DNA of 64,000 nt from Cellulosimicrobium cellulans (GTDB lineage Bacteria > Actinomycetota > Actinomycetes > Actinomycetales > Cellulomonadaceae): assembly GCF_006539945.1 (NCBI RefSeq), contig NZ_BJNZ01000017.1, positions 36,378 to 100,377 of the forward strand, written 5' to 3'. The notes beneath the pieces are model-generated. The model searched no databases and was not told where the DNA came from. It was given only the letters and a program-made list of their open reading frames with translations. Below are positions 53,447 through 63,092 of the stretch, piece by piece. The translations under genes and the position numbers were made by a program. How positions within the stretch are numbered: the stretch's first letter is position 1; the number at the start of each line of letters is the position of its first letter.

Positions 53447-54667
53447 CTACGACGCGCCGCGGGCGGCCGTGACCGCCGACGCACGCGCCGCGACCGCGGC
53501 GAAGAGCCGTTCGAGCGGCCCTCGCCCCAGCGCCCAGCGCCACAGCGTCGCGATCGCGAGCGTGGCGAGGACGAGCGCGAGGAGGGGACCGTTCGTCGTC
53601 TGCTCGTAGGCCGCGTCGCCCCACGCCCACAGCACGACGATCTGCGCCGAGTAGACCGTGAGCGCCATGGCACCGACCGCGGCGACCGGTGCGAGCACCC
53701 AGCGCCCGACCCGGCCCGCGAACAGGCACAGACCCAGCACCGCGACGGCGAACCCGCCCGACCCCACGACCTCCGGCAGGGTGTCGGTGTGCGGGCCGGC
53801 GAGCCACAGGTACGCGCTCGTCGGCCACGGGTCGGACCAGTCCAGCGGCTCGGGCCGGAAGCTGCTCGACCACGCCGCTGCCGCGTCCTCGACGGCCTGG
53901 GCCCCGCCGAGCGGCGCGGTCATCGTCGCCGAGAGGCCGTACCCGATGCCCAGGGCGAGCAGCCCGCCGCCTACGAGCCCGACGCGCGTGGCGGTCGAGG
54001 ACAGGTCGGAGCGCCCGATCGCGATCCCGACCAGCACGTACGCCATCCACACGACCGCGGGGTAGTGGCCCGAGACGAGGAAGTCCGTGAAGGCGCCCGA
54101 GCCGTCGTCGGGCAGGTGCAGCCCGGCGCGCGCGAGCACCTCGGGGAGCCAGTAGGCGAGCACCGGCCCGACCACGGCGACCGCTCCCGCGAGCACGAGC
54201 AGGTCCCGGCGGCGCCAGCGCAGGAAGGGCAGGGCGAGCACGAAGTACGCCGCGTAGAAGCCGAGGATGAGCAGCACGCGCGTCCCGAGCAGGTCCAGCA
54301 GGCCCACGAGCCCGAGGAGCATCACGGCGCGCACGAGGATGCGCGTGCGGCTCTGGAGCGCGGGGAGCCCGTCGAGGGGCGTCCGCCCTCCCGAGACGAT
54401 CGCGAGCGACACCCCCGCCACGAGCGCGAAGAGGATCGACGACCGCCCGTGGGACAACGAGAGCCAGCCGGAGACCTCGCCGAAGTCCTCGGAGGTGTAC
54501 CCCACGTGGGCCGTGAACATCCCGAGGACCGCGATCCCGCGCGCGACGTCGAGGCCGGTGACGCGGCCCGGGCCGCCGAGCAGGAGCGCGGCGTGGCGGC
54601 GCGCGAACCCGGGGGAGGGGCGAGCGGGTTCGCCGGGGGCGGGAGTCGTGCCGGTCGCGGCCGTCAT
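53447..54667 (-). CDS. DUF418/acyltransferase-like membrane protein
   Basis: The 406-residue integral membrane protein has about ten helices. It opens with GRVTGLDVARGIAVLGMFTAHVG, the start typical of DUF418 and heparan-alpha-glucosaminide acetyltransferase-like (DUF1624) families, then SHGRSSILFALVAGVSLAIVSGG. The conserved Asp and His of this first helix pair are thought to act in acyl transfer. The ATG at 54667 has GACAAT six bases upstream. It may modify a cell envelope sugar; not provable here. Confidence 0.75.
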   Translation of the reverse strand: MTAATGTTPAPGEPARPSPGFARRHAALLLGGPGRVTGLDVARGIAVLGMFTAHVGYTSEDFGEVSGWLSLSHGRSSILFALVAGVSLAIVSGGRTPLDGLPALQSRTRILVRAVMLLGLVGLLDLLGTRVLLILGFYAAYFVLALPFLRWRRRDLLVLAGAVAVVGPVLAYWLPEVLARAGLHLPDDGSGAFTDFLVSGHYPAVVWMAYVLVGIAIGRSDLSSTATRVGLVGGGLLALGIGYGLSATMTAPLGGAQAVEDAAAAWSSSFRPEPLDWSDPWPTSAYLWLAGPHTDTLPEVVGSGGFAVAVLGLCLFAGRVGRWVLAPVAAVGAMALTVYSAQIVVLWAWGDAAYEQTTNGPLLALVLATLAIATLWRWALGRGPLERLFAAVAARASAVTAARGAS

Positions 54668-54807
54668 GGGGGGATTGTCCGCGTGCGGGCGCGCTCCCAC
54701 CGGGCCGCCACGCCGGAGCGGACGACGACGCGACCCGTGCACGGACCGCGCGCCCAGAGTGTGAGAACGGGGTCGAGAACGATGCACGTCCGGCCTACGG
54801 TGCGGGT

Positions 54808-55698
54808 ATGACGCACACCCCCCACGGCGCCGACGCGGCCGCCGACCACCCCGCCGACGCCCCCACCGGGGCCGGGAGCGACCCCGCGCAGGAGTCCGAG
54901 TCGTACACGCACGGCCACCACGAGTCCGTGCTGCGCTCGCACCGGTGGCGCACCGCCGAGAACTCGGCCGGGTTCCTCCTGCCGCACCTGCGCGCGGGCA
55001 TGAGCGTCCTCGACGTGGGCTGCGGCCCGGCGACGGTCACCGTCGACCTCGCCGACCGCGTGGCCGGGGGACGCGTCGTCGGGGTCGACGCGTCCGAGGC
55101 CGTCCTCGAGAGCGCGCGCGAGCTCGCCGCCCAGCGCGGCACCGCGAACATCACCTTCCAGCACGCGAACGCGTACGAGCTGCCGTTCGCGGACGGCACG
55201 TTCGACGTCGTCTACGCGCACCAGCTCCTCCAGCACCTGTCCGACCCGGTCGGCGCGCTGCGCGAGATGAAGCGGGTCGCCAAGCCCGGCGGGCTCGTCG
55301 CCGTGCGCGACGCCGACTACGCCGCCATGACCTGGTACCCCGAGTCCCCGGGCCTGACGGAGTGGAACACGCTCTACCACGAGGTCACGCACGCGTACGG
55401 GTTCGAGGCCGACGCCGGCCGTCGCCTCTTCTCGTGGGTGCAGGACGCCGGGTTCGACCTCGACGGGATCGTGCCCACCGCGAGCACGTGGTGCTACGCG
55501 ACCCCCGCCGACCGCACGTGGTGGGGCGGGCTGTGGGCCGAGCGCTGCGTCGCCTCGAACTTCGCGGTGCAGGCGAAGGAGTCGGAGCTCGCGGACGACG
55601 TCGCGCTCGAGCAGCTCGCGCAGGACTGGCTGCGCTGGGCCGAGGAGCCCGCGGGCTGGTTCGCGGTCCTCAACGGGGAGGTCCTCGCCCGCGCGTGA
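54808..55698 (+). CDS. class I SAM-dependent methyltransferase
   Basis: The 296-residue enzyme has a motif I VLDVGCGPATVTVDLA, then VVGVDASEAVLESARELA, a motif II/III region TFDVVYAHQLLQHLSDPVGALREMKRVAKPGG, and a Trp-rich C-terminal cap. It looks like the UbiE/Methyltransf_11 group acting on small molecules. The first 30 residues are acidic and disordered. TACGGT ends six bases before ATG. Substrate unknown. Confidence 0.88.
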   Translation: MTHTPHGADAAADHPADAPTGAGSDPAQESESYTHGHHESVLRSHRWRTAENSAGFLLPHLRAGMSVLDVGCGPATVTVDLADRVAGGRVVGVDASEAVLESARELAAQRGTANITFQHANAYELPFADGTFDVVYAHQLLQHLSDPVGALREMKRVAKPGGLVAVRDADYAAMTWYPESPGLTEWNTLYHEVTHAYGFEADAGRRLFSWVQDAGFDLDGIVPTASTWCYATPADRTWWGGLWAERCVASNFAVQAKESELADDVALEQLAQDWLRWAEEPAGWFAVLNGEVLARA

Positions 55699-55755
55699 CC
55701 GTGCGCGACACGGTCCGGCGCGGTCGCGCGGGCGCGGGCCGGATAGCCTGGGCCC

Positions 55756-56538
55756 GTGCGCATCGCGAGATTCACCACCGGAGACGACCCCCGCTACGCC
55801 CTCGTCCAGCAGGAGGGGGACCGCACGTACCTCGCGGTCCTCACGGGCGACCCGCTCTACATGCCCGTCACGCCGACGGGCGAGCGCATCGAGCTGGGCG
55901 ACGGCGTCCGGCTCCTCGCGCCGGTGATCCCGCGCTCCAAGATCGTCGCCGTGGGCCGCAACTACGCGGACCACGCGAAGGAGATGGGCAACGACGTCCC
56001 GACGAGCCCGCTGCTCTTCCTCAAGCCGAACACCTCGGTCGTCGGCCCGGACGACCCGATCGTCCTGCCCGACTTCTCGCAGGAGGTCTCGTACGAGGCG
56101 GAGCTCGCGATCGTCATCGGCCGGCTCGCCAAGGACGTGTCGCCCGAGGCGGCGCCGGGGTACGTGCTCGGCTACACGGTTGCGAACGACGTCACCGCAC
56201 GCGACGCCCAGCGGACCGACGGGCAGTGGGCACGTGCCAAGGGCTTCGACTCGTCGTGCCCGCTCGGCCCGTGGATCGACACGGACCTGAACCCCGAGGA
56301 CGTCGGCGTCCGCAGCCGCGTCAACGGCGAGGTGAAGCAGGACGGTCGCACGAGCGACATGATCTTCGACATCCCCTTCCTGGTGTCGTACATCTCCGAG
56401 GCGATGACCCTCCTGCCGGGTGACGTCATCCTCACCGGTACGCCCGCCGGCGTCGGCCTGGTCGACGTGGGCGACCGCGTCGAGTGCGAGGTCGAGGGGA
56501 TCGGCGTCCTGAGCAACCCGGTCGTCCGGCGGGCCTGA
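55756..56538 (+). CDS. fumarylacetoacetate hydrolase family protein
   Basis: The 260-residue protein has the FAH beta-sandwich with metal ligands in [14 protein letters not shown] (E-x-E) and [10 protein letters not shown] (Asp), the catalytic His in [10 protein letters not shown], and the end [13 protein letters not shown]. Members hydrolyse acylpyruvates or decarboxylate oxaloacetate. It lies upstream of gltX, an arrangement frequent in Actinobacteria. TAGCCT ends six bases before GTG 55756. Confidence 0.9.
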   Translation: MRIARFTTGDDPRYALVQQEGDRTYLAVLTGDPLYMPVTPTGERIELGDGVRLLAPVIPRSKIVAVGRNYADHAKEMGNDVPTSPLLFLKPNTSVVGPDDPIVLPDFSQEVSYEAELAIVIGRLAKDVSPEAAPGYVLGYTVANDVTARDAQRTDGQWARAKGFDSSCPLGPWIDTDLNPEDVGVRSRVNGEVKQDGRTSDMIFDIPFLVSYISEAMTLLPGDVILTGTPAGVGLVDVGDRVECEVEGIGVLSNPVVRRA

Positions 56539-56540
56539 GC

Positions 56541-56825
56541 GTGCGACCCGCCCCCGGTCGGACCGTGGCGCGAGGAGCCGGGTGGGGCGCGCTCGCGCCG
56601 TGCGCGGTCGTCGTCGTGCTCGTGGTCCTGGCGGTCCTCGCCGGGGGCGTCCCCACCGGGGAGGCCCTGTCGTACGGGATCGTCCTCGCGATCGTCAGCG
56701 TCCCGGTCTGCGCCCTCACGGGCGCCGCGGTCGGCGGGCTGGTCGTCCTCGTGGGCTCGCGACGGCGTGACGCGCCTCGCCCGGCGACGACCGGTGCGCC
56801 GTCGGCGGGTGCCGCCCGGGACTGA
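56541..56825 (+). CDS. small two-helix membrane protein
   Basis: The 94-residue protein starts two bases after the FAH stop and contains two hydrophobic helices (ALAPCAVVVVLVVLAVLAGG and YGIVLAIVSVPVCALTGAAVGGLVVLVG) and a basic tail. No family is recognised. Its close spacing suggests translational coupling with the FAH gene. Confidence 0.55.
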   Translation: MRPAPGRTVARGAGWGALAPCAVVVVLVVLAVLAGGVPTGEALSYGIVLAIVSVPVCALTGAAVGGLVVLVGSRRRDAPRPATTGAPSAGAARD

Positions 56826-56891
56826 GACGACGACCGGTGCGACGCCGGACGCCCGGGCGGCGGGCGGCGTCGGGCAACTACGCTGGGCACC

Positions 56892-58394
56892 GTGATCCCC
56901 GCACCTGGTTCCTCGCCCGTCCGCGTCCGCTTCTGCCCGTCCCCGACCGGGACGCCGCACGTCGGGCTCATCCGCACCGCGCTGTTCAACTGGGCCTACG
57001 CGCGTCACACGGGCGGCACGTTCGTGTTCCGCATCGAGGACACCGACGCCGCGCGCGACAGCGAGGAGAGCTACCAGCAGCTCCTCGACGCGCTGCGCTG
57101 GCTCGGGCTCGACTGGGACGAGGGCGTCGAGGTCGGCGGCCCGCACGAGCCGTACCGGCAGTCGCAGCGCGCGGACATCTACCAGGACGTCATCGCGCGG
57201 CTCGTCGACGGCGGGTACGTGTACGAGTCGTTCTCGACCCCCGAGGAGTCCGACGCGCGCAACGCCGCCGCGGGCGTGAAGACCAAGGGGTACGACAACT
57301 TCGACCGCACCCTCACGGACGAGCAGAAGGCCGCGTTCCGCGCCGAGGGCCGCGAGCCCGTGCTGCGCCTGCGCATGCCCGACGAGGACATCACGTTCAC
57401 CGATCTCGTCCGCGGCGAGATCACGTTCAAGGCGGGCTCGGTCCCGGACTACGCGCTCGTGCGCGGCAACGGCCAGCCGCTCTACACGCTCGTCAACCCG
57501 GTCGACGACGCGCTCATGGGCATCACGCACGTGCTGCGCGGCGAGGACCTCCTGTCGTCCACGCCGCGCCAGATCGCGCTGTACCGGGCGCTGCTCGAGA
57601 TCGGCGTGGCCGAGGTGATGCCGGAGTTCGGCCACCTCCCTTACGTCATGGGCGAGGGCAACAAGAAGCTCTCCAAGCGCGACCCCGAGTCGAACCTGTT
57701 CCTGCACCGCGAGCGCGGATTCACGCCGGAGGGCCTGCTCAACTACCTCGCGCTGCTCGGCTGGTCCATCTCGCCGGACCACGACATCTTCACCGTCACC
57801 GAGCTGGTCGAGGCGTTCGACGTCCACGACGTCCTGCCCAACGCGGCGCGCTTCGACCTCAAGAAGGCCGAGGCGATCAACGCGACGCACGTGCGCCTCC
57901 TCGCGCCGGAGGACTTCCGCGACCGCCTGGTCCCGTACCTGCACGCGGGCGGGCTCGTGCCGGCGGATTCGTTCGCGGACCTGTCGCCCCGGAACCAGGA
58001 GATCCTCACGGCGGCCGCGCCGCTCGTCCAGGAGCGCATGGTGCTGCTCGGCGAGTCGGTCGGGATGCTCGGCTTCCTCTTCACGGCCGACGACGCGCTC
58101 ACGGTCGAGGACGACGCGCGCGGCGCCCTGCGCGACGACGCGAAGGACATCCTCGCCGCCGCGATCACCGCGCTCGACGTGCTCCAGGACGGCGAGTTCG
58201 TCACCGCGGCCATCGAGGAGCGCCTGCGCGACGCGATCGTCGAGGGCATGGGCGTCAAGCCGCGCTTCGCGTTCACGCCGCTGCGCGTCGCGCTCACGGG
58301 CCGCCGCGTCTCCCCGCCGCTGTTCGAGTCCATGGAGCTGCTCGGCAAGGGCTCGACGCTGGAGCGCCTCGTGCGCCTGCGGGACACGCTGTGA
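56892..58394 (+). CDS. gltX: glutamyl-tRNA synthetase
   Basis: The 500-residue class I synthetase charges tRNA-Glu. HIGH region [24 protein letters not shown], zinc-less editing-free layout, [18 protein letters not shown] and the KMSKS-type KKLSKR are all in order, followed by the helical anticodon-binding domain (about 330-500). Since tRNA-Gln lies nearby, the enzyme may be non-discriminating and work with GatCAB, but this cannot be decided. GTG 56892 has TACGCT ending seven bases upstream. It overlaps the HAD gene by GTGA. Confidence 0.95.
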   Translation: MIPAPGSSPVRVRFCPSPTGTPHVGLIRTALFNWAYARHTGGTFVFRIEDTDAARDSEESYQQLLDALRWLGLDWDEGVEVGGPHEPYRQSQRADIYQDVIARLVDGGYVYESFSTPEESDARNAAAGVKTKGYDNFDRTLTDEQKAAFRAEGREPVLRLRMPDEDITFTDLVRGEITFKAGSVPDYALVRGNGQPLYTLVNPVDDALMGITHVLRGEDLLSSTPRQIALYRALLEIGVAEVMPEFGHLPYVMGEGNKKLSKRDPESNLFLHRERGFTPEGLLNYLALLGWSISPDHDIFTVTELVEAFDVHDVLPNAARFDLKKAEAINATHVRLLAPEDFRDRLVPYLHAGGLVPADSFADLSPRNQEILTAAAPLVQERMVLLGESVGMLGFLFTADDALTVEDDARGALRDDAKDILAAAITALDVLQDGEFVTAAIEERLRDAIVEGMGVKPRFAFTPLRVALTGRRVSPPLFESMELLGKGSTLERLVRLRDTL

Positions 58395-59185
58395 CGGAGC
58401 TCGGCGTCCAGGCGGCCGCCGCGCCGGTCGAGGGAGTCCTGTTCGACGTCGACGACACGCTCGTCGACACGCGCGCCGCGTTCGCGGAGGCGATCGCCGC
58501 CGCGTCGCGCGTGTGGCTGCCGCACCTGCCCGAGGACCGCTACGACGAGGTGCTCGCGCTGTGGCGCTCCGACCCGAACGGGCACTACCGCGCGTACACG
58601 CGCGGCGAGGTCGACTTCGACGCGCAGCGCATGGCGCGCGCCAACGAGCTCCAGGCGACGTTCGGCGGCGAGCTGCTCGACGACGCCGCGTACGTGGAGT
58701 GGAAGGACCTCTTCTGGGGCACGTTCGAGGCGTCGTGGGCGGCGTTCGACGACTCGCGCCCGGTCGTGGACGCGCTCGTCGCGGCGGGGGTCCGCGTGGG
58801 GTCCCTGACGAACGCCCGCGTCGAGCTCCAGACCCGCAAGCTCGCCGCGGCGGGCCTGCCCGACGTCCCGCTGCTCGTCGGCGTGGACACGCTCGGCTTC
58901 GGCAAGCCCGACCCGCGCGTGTTCGCCGAGGCGTGCGCGCGGCTCGGCACCGACCCGGCCCGCACGGCGTACGTCGGTGACGAGCTCGACGTCGACGCGC
59001 GCGCCGCGCTCGCGGCCGGCCTCGTCGGCGTGTGGCTCGACCGCCCCGGCACGCGCCGCGGCGGCCCGCACCCGGAGGACCCGGCGTCGGCCCGCGCGTC
59101 GGGCGTGCACGTGGTCCACGCCCTGGCCGACCTCCCCGCGGCCCTCGGGGTCACGGCCCCGGCCGAGGCCCCCGCACCGAGGTAG
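58391..59185 (+). CDS. HAD-superfamily hydrolase
   Basis: The 264-residue phosphatase has motif [12 protein letters not shown], motif [17 protein letters not shown], motif III lysine in [10 protein letters not shown] and motif [17 protein letters not shown] four-helix cap lies between motifs I and II. It is coupled to gltX through a 4-base overlap. It may dephosphorylate small metabolites such as phosphoglycolate or nucleotides. Confidence 0.88.
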   Translation: MTELGVQAAAAPVEGVLFDVDDTLVDTRAAFAEAIAAASRVWLPHLPEDRYDEVLALWRSDPNGHYRAYTRGEVDFDAQRMARANELQATFGGELLDDAAYVEWKDLFWGTFEASWAAFDDSRPVVDALVAAGVRVGSLTNARVELQTRKLAAAGLPDVPLLVGVDTLGFGKPDPRVFAEACARLGTDPARTAYVGDELDVDARAALAAGLVGVWLDRPGTRRGGPHPEDPASARASGVHVVHALADLPAALGVTAPAEAPAPR

Positions 59186-59238
59186 AGCCCTGGTCCGCCG
59201 AGGTAGAGGTGTGGTCATGACCAGGCCTCTACCTCGGC
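59177..59238. repeat. palindrome with two alternative 5' arms, convergent gene ends
   Basis: GCCGAGGTAGAGG (59197-59209) pairs perfectly with 59226-59238, and inside it GGTCA/TGACC pairs. A second copy of the 5' arm, CCGAGGTAGAG (59177-59187), lies just upstream and overlaps the stop of the HAD gene. The architecture is the same as at 29641, and the arm sequence is shared with 28347. Confidence 0.7.
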
Positions 59239-59268
59239 TGACCGGGCCTCGCTCTCGGCGGAGACGGG

Positions 59269-60456
59269 TCAGGTGAGGAGCAGCACCCCGACGAGGGCCG
59301 TCGTCGTCACGAGGAGCGCCGACAGCCCGCCGAGGACGAGCGCGCGCCGCCCGGTGCGCAGCAGGTACGGGACGTCCACGCCCAGCCCGAGCGCGAACAT
59401 CGCGGCCACGAACGCGAGCGTCGTCGCCGACGCGAGCGCGGCGAGCAGCGGGGCCGGCACGACGCCCAGGCTGCGCAGCGCCACCGCCGCCACGAACCCG
59501 ACGACGAACCACGGCACCGGCGCGACCCGCGGCGTGGCGGGGTCCGCCGCCGGGTCCGTGGCCGTGCCGGCGGCGCCGAGGTGGTCCGCACCGGCCGAGC
59601 CGACCTGGGCGATCGCCGCGCGCCGCGCGCCGCGGGCGACCACGACGCCCGCCACCGCGACGAGCGGGGCGAGGAGGGCGACGCGCGCGAGCTTGGCGAC
59701 GGTGGCGGTCGCGAGGGCGGGGTCGGAGATCGTCCCGGCGGCCGTGACGACCTGCGCGACCTCCTGCACGCTCGCGCCGATCCAGAGCCCGGCCTGCTCG
59801 TCGCCGAGGCCGACCAGCGCGGCGAGCCACGGCAGCGCGACGATCGCGAGCGTGCCGTAGACGGTGACGAGCGCGAGGGACGCGGCGACGCCGTCGTCGT
59901 CCTCGCGGACCTGCCCGGGGGTGCGCCCGGGGCCGGCGACGACGCCCTGCATGGCCGAGATCGCCGCGGCCCCGCAGACCGAGAACCCGGTCGCGACGAG
60001 CAGCGTCGTGACACGCGGCACCCGGAGCGCGCGGCCGAGCGCGAGCGTGCCGGTGAAGGTGACGAGGAGGGTCGTCGTGACGACGACGAGCCCGCGCCAG
60101 CCCAGCGCGAGGACCTCGGGCACCGAGAGCTGGAACCCGAGCAGCACGACGCCCGTGCGCAGGACGACGCGGGACGTCCACGCGACGCCGGGTCGGGTCG
60201 CCGCGACCGCGACCGTCCCGCGCCGCGTCCTGCCCGCCCGGCCGAGCATCGGCGCGACGAGCGCGCCGAGCACGAGCGCGACGACGAGCGGGGACACCGT
60301 CGGGACGAGCCGCGCCCCGAGCAGCACGACGACCGTCGCCGCGGCGACCAGCCCGAGCCCGGGCAGCAGCGCACGGGAGCCGGCCACGTGGCGGGACGCG
60401 CTCGCCGTCGCGACGGGTGGTGCTGTGCGGGTCGTGCGAGGTGCGGGAGGGGTCAT
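59269..60456 (-). CDS. YeiH/UPF0324 family membrane transporter
   Basis: The 395-residue protein has about ten helices. Typical YeiH sequences are WTSRVVLRTGVVLLGFQLSVPEVLALG, LLVATGFSVCGAAAISAMQGVV, and the DEQAGLWIGASVQEVAQVVTAA region. Family members are annotated as sulfate or sulfur-compound exporters; evidence is limited. It is divergent from a LysR regulator, the same pairing seen with YeiE/YeiH in enterics. CAGGCT ends seven bases before the ATG. Confidence 0.85.
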   Translation of the reverse strand: MTPPAPRTTRTAPPVATASASRHVAGSRALLPGLGLVAAATVVVLLGARLVPTVSPLVVALVLGALVAPMLGRAGRTRRGTVAVAATRPGVAWTSRVVLRTGVVLLGFQLSVPEVLALGWRGLVVVTTTLLVTFTGTLALGRALRVPRVTTLLVATGFSVCGAAAISAMQGVVAGPGRTPGQVREDDDGVAASLALVTVYGTLAIVALPWLAALVGLGDEQAGLWIGASVQEVAQVVTAAGTISDPALATATVAKLARVALLAPLVAVAGVVVARGARRAAIAQVGSAGADHLGAAGTATDPAADPATPRVAPVPWFVVGFVAAVALRSLGVVPAPLLAALASATTLAFVAAMFALGLGVDVPYLLRTGRRALVLGGLSALLVTTTALVGVLLLT

Positions 60457-60498
60457 GCTCACGAGCCTGCTGCGCGCGACGACGCCGCGGAAGAGCGA

Positions 60499-60518
60499 TC
60501 TACCTCGCAACCCATAGA
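60499..60518. promoter_or_regulatory. possible LysR binding site
   Basis: TCTA-N12-TAGA spans the -10 of the LysR gene (TAGAGT, 60515-60520) in the 70-base gap between two divergent genes. LysR sites often have a dyad of about this size. Low certainty. Confidence 0.35.
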
Positions 60519-60526
60519 GTGGCCCT

Positions 60527-61453
60527 ATGGCCCAGACCTCCCGCGACCGGACCTCGCTCTCCGCGCTCGAGCTGCTCGTCGCGACCGACTCGCACGGCTC
60601 GATCAGCGCCGCGGCCCGGGCCCTCGGGGTCGCGCAGCCGACGGCGTCGGCGGGCCTGCGGGCGCTGGAGCGCCGCCTCGGGCTCGAGCTCCTCGAGCGC
60701 ACGACGCGCGGCTCCCGCCTCACGGAGACGGGTCGCGCCACGGCGGCGTGGGCGCGCGAGGTGATCGAGGCGTCGGACCGGTTCGAGACGTCGGTCGCCG
60801 CGCTCCGCGAGGCCCCCGCCGCCCGGGTGCGCGTCGCGGCGAGCCTCACGGTCGCCGAGTACCTCGCGCCGCGCTGGCTCGCGCGCCTCGCGCTCGAGGG
60901 GTCCGGACCCGGCGGGGGAGCGCCGGACGTCGAGCTCGTCGTCCGCAACTCGCGCGAGGTGACCGACCTCGTCCTCGACGGCGGCGTGGAGCTGGGCTTC
61001 GTCGAGAGCGCGACGCTGCGCCGTGGGCTGCGCAGCCGCACCGTCGCGCACGACCGGCTCGTCGTCGTCGTCGGGCTGGCGCACCGGTGGGCACGGCGGA
61101 GCGCGCTGCGGGTCGACGAGCTGCTCGCGGGCGGGCTGGTCGTGCGCGAGCGTGGCTCGGGGACGCGCGAGACGCTCGAGCGCGGCCTCGCGGCGGTCGG
61201 CGAGCGGCTGCCCGACCACCTGCCCTACCTCGGCTCCACGGCGGCGCTCAAGACCGCCGTGCAGCACGGCGGCGCCGTCGCGGTCCTGTCGAGCCTCGCC
61301 GTCGCCGACGACGTCGCACGCGGCTCCCTGGTCACGGTCGCCGTCCCGGGGCTCGAGCTCGACCGGCGACTGCGCATGGTGTGGAAGGACGGCACCGCGC
61401 TCTCCTCGGCCGCACGCCGTATCGCGGCCGCGGCGGCCGTCTCGTCGGGCTGA
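60527..61453 (+). CDS. LysR family transcriptional regulator
   Basis: The 308-residue protein has the N-terminal winged helix (ALELLVATDSHGSISAAARALGVAQPTASAGLRALERRLGLELLERTTRGSRLTETG) and a two-lobed ligand-binding domain (about 90-300). It is divergent from the YeiH gene and probably controls it. TAGAGT ends six bases before ATG. Ligand unknown; by analogy with YeiE a sulfur compound is possible. Confidence 0.9.
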   Translation: MAQTSRDRTSLSALELLVATDSHGSISAAARALGVAQPTASAGLRALERRLGLELLERTTRGSRLTETGRATAAWAREVIEASDRFETSVAALREAPAARVRVAASLTVAEYLAPRWLARLALEGSGPGGGAPDVELVVRNSREVTDLVLDGGVELGFVESATLRRGLRSRTVAHDRLVVVVGLAHRWARRSALRVDELLAGGLVVRERGSGTRETLERGLAAVGERLPDHLPYLGSTAALKTAVQHGGAVAVLSSLAVADDVARGSLVTVAVPGLELDRRLRMVWKDGTALSSAARRIAAAAAVSSG

Positions 61454-61475
61454 GCGGTCGCCGTCCCGCGGCGCC

Positions 61476-62114
61476 TCAGCGCACCGACGCGTCCCAGCGC
61501 CAGCGCGTGCGCTGCCGTCGGCCGGGCAGCTCGCCGCGCCCGGTCGCCCAGAGGAGCAGGAGGTCCGTGTCGTCGTCCGGTCCGGGCTCGACGTCCGGGA
61601 AGAGCCGGGCGAGCACTCTCGGCGCGAGATCCGCCGGGAACGGCACGTGCTCGCCCGCGAGCCCGAGCAGGACGTCGTGGCCGTGCACGAGGACCTCGAC
61701 GACGCCCATCGCCGCGAAACCGGTCGCGTCGGAGGTTCCGTAGGGGTGGTAGGCGCGCGCGGCCCCCGGCCGTGTCTCGGCGAGGGTCGCGAGCAGCTCG
61801 CCGCTGCCGAGCAGCGCCTCGCACAGACCCGCCGTCCCCGCCGCGCGGTCGACGTGCGCGATCTCGTCCTCCCCGCGCGGCCCGACGAGCGGGACGTACG
61901 CCAGGCGCGGGAGCGCGGCGAGCTGGAGGGCGTAGGCGAGCAGGTCGTCCACGACGTGCTCCGCCGTCGTCCAGCACGGCCACCGCACCGGGCCGGCCTG
62001 CGCGTCGAACGCGGCGACCGGGTGCCGCACCAGGTGGTCCGCGAGCCAGCGCGTCGCGGTCCGGACGTCGTCGCCGGTGACGACGTCGGGAGAGCGGTCG
62101 GTGCGGGCGCTCAC
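61476..62114 (-). CDS. DinB/maleylpyruvate isomerase-like protein
   Basis: The 212-residue protein fits the mycothiol-dependent maleylpyruvate isomerase N-terminal (DinB) fold: a four-helix bundle with WPCWTTAEHVVDDLLAYALQ and VVEVLVHGHDVLLGLA, whose His residues would bind a metal. Such proteins in Actinobacteria often use mycothiol as cofactor. It starts by a GTGA overlap with the upstream methyltransferase, so the two are coupled. Substrate unknown. Confidence 0.65.
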   Translation of the reverse strand: MSARTDRSPDVVTGDDVRTATRWLADHLVRHPVAAFDAQAGPVRWPCWTTAEHVVDDLLAYALQLAALPRLAYVPLVGPRGEDEIAHVDRAAGTAGLCEALLGSGELLATLAETRPGAARAYHPYGTSDATGFAAMGVVEVLVHGHDVLLGLAGEHVPFPADLAPRVLARLFPDVEPGPDDDTDLLLLWATGRGELPGRRQRTRWRWDASVR

Positions 62115-62890
62115 GCGTCGTCCGACGTCGTCGTGAGCACGTCGGCCCGCCAGCACTCGGCGAGGTAGGGCAGTTCCACGTCGGTGCGCCCCGCGAGGGC
62201 CGGGTGCGTCGCGACGAGGTCGTCGATCTCGCCGAGCAGCTCCTCCCGGCGTGCGTCGGGAAGCGTCAGGAGGTAGCTGCGTGACGCGGCGAGCGGGCGG
62301 AGCGACGACGTCGGGACGCGGTCGGCCCAGGGCACCGTACGGTGCTCGGGCGGGGCGAAGAGCTGCTCGGCGAGCACGGGCTCGCGGTAGCTGTGCTCGA
62401 GGGTGTCGCCCCGGTGGATGACCTCGGTGAAGCGGCCGACCCAGTCGACCGCGTTGTCCCGAACGTTCCACACGATGCCGAGGCGGCCGCCGGGGCGCAG
62501 CACGCGCGCGATCTCCGGCTGGGCGGCGGGGGAGAACCAGTGCCATGCCTGGGCGACGAGCACGGCGTCGACGCTCGCGTCGGGGAGCGGGATCGCCTCG
62601 GCCGAGCCGGGCAGGGCCTGCGCGCCCGGGACGGACTCCGCGAGGCGCGCACGCATCGCGTCCGAGGGCTCGACGGCGACGACCTCCAGCCCGCGGGCGA
62701 CGAGCCGCTCGGTGAGCTTCCCGGTGCCCGCGGCGAGGTCGAGGACGCGACGTGCGCCGTCGGGCAGGAGCCAGTCGACCGCCGCGTCCGGGTAGGAGGG
62801 CCGCGTGGACGCGTACTGGGCGGCGCCCTGCTCGAACGACGCGGCGCGGTCGGCGCGCGAGCCGGGGTCGGGGGAGTCTCCTGAGCTCAT
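62111..62890 (-). CDS. class I SAM-dependent methyltransferase
   Basis: The 259-residue enzyme shows motif I VLDLAAGTGKLTERLV, VVAVEPSDAMRARLAE and AVLVAQAWHWF, the latter typical of the SmtA/Methyltransf_11 group with a WHW triad. It is the first gene of a two-gene unit with the DinB-like protein. CACCGT ends six bases before ATG, consistent with a leaderless transcript. Confidence 0.88.
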   Translation of the reverse strand: MSSGDSPDPGSRADRAASFEQGAAQYASTRPSYPDAAVDWLLPDGARRVLDLAAGTGKLTERLVARGLEVVAVEPSDAMRARLAESVPGAQALPGSAEAIPLPDASVDAVLVAQAWHWFSPAAQPEIARVLRPGGRLGIVWNVRDNAVDWVGRFTEVIHRGDTLEHSYREPVLAEQLFAPPEHRTVPWADRVPTSSLRPLAASRSYLLTLPDARREELLGEIDDLVATHPALAGRTDVELPYLAECWRADVLTTTSDDA

Positions 62891-62973
62891 GCCTCGACGG
62901 TGCCAGACGGCGGCGGCGCGCGTCGACCCGGAGGGGGACCTCCGCGTGCCTGGCTCAGCGGTTCGGGTCGCAT

Positions 62974-63002
62974 TTGGTCCGCGTCGTCATGTCCGGTAAT
63001 GT
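62974..63002 (+). promoter_or_regulatory. promoter of tRNA-Gln
   Basis: TTGGTC (62974-62979), a 17-base spacer and TAATGT (62997-63002) lie 90 bases before the tRNA. This is the best sigma-70-like promoter in the window. Confidence 0.65.
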
Positions 63003-63092
63003 TCTCGGCCGGTGGGACCTCCACGGGAGGGAGCCAGGGGACGAGTCTCAACTTCGTCACGGCGGCTCTCCGACAGTGGCTGGTTACCCCCT

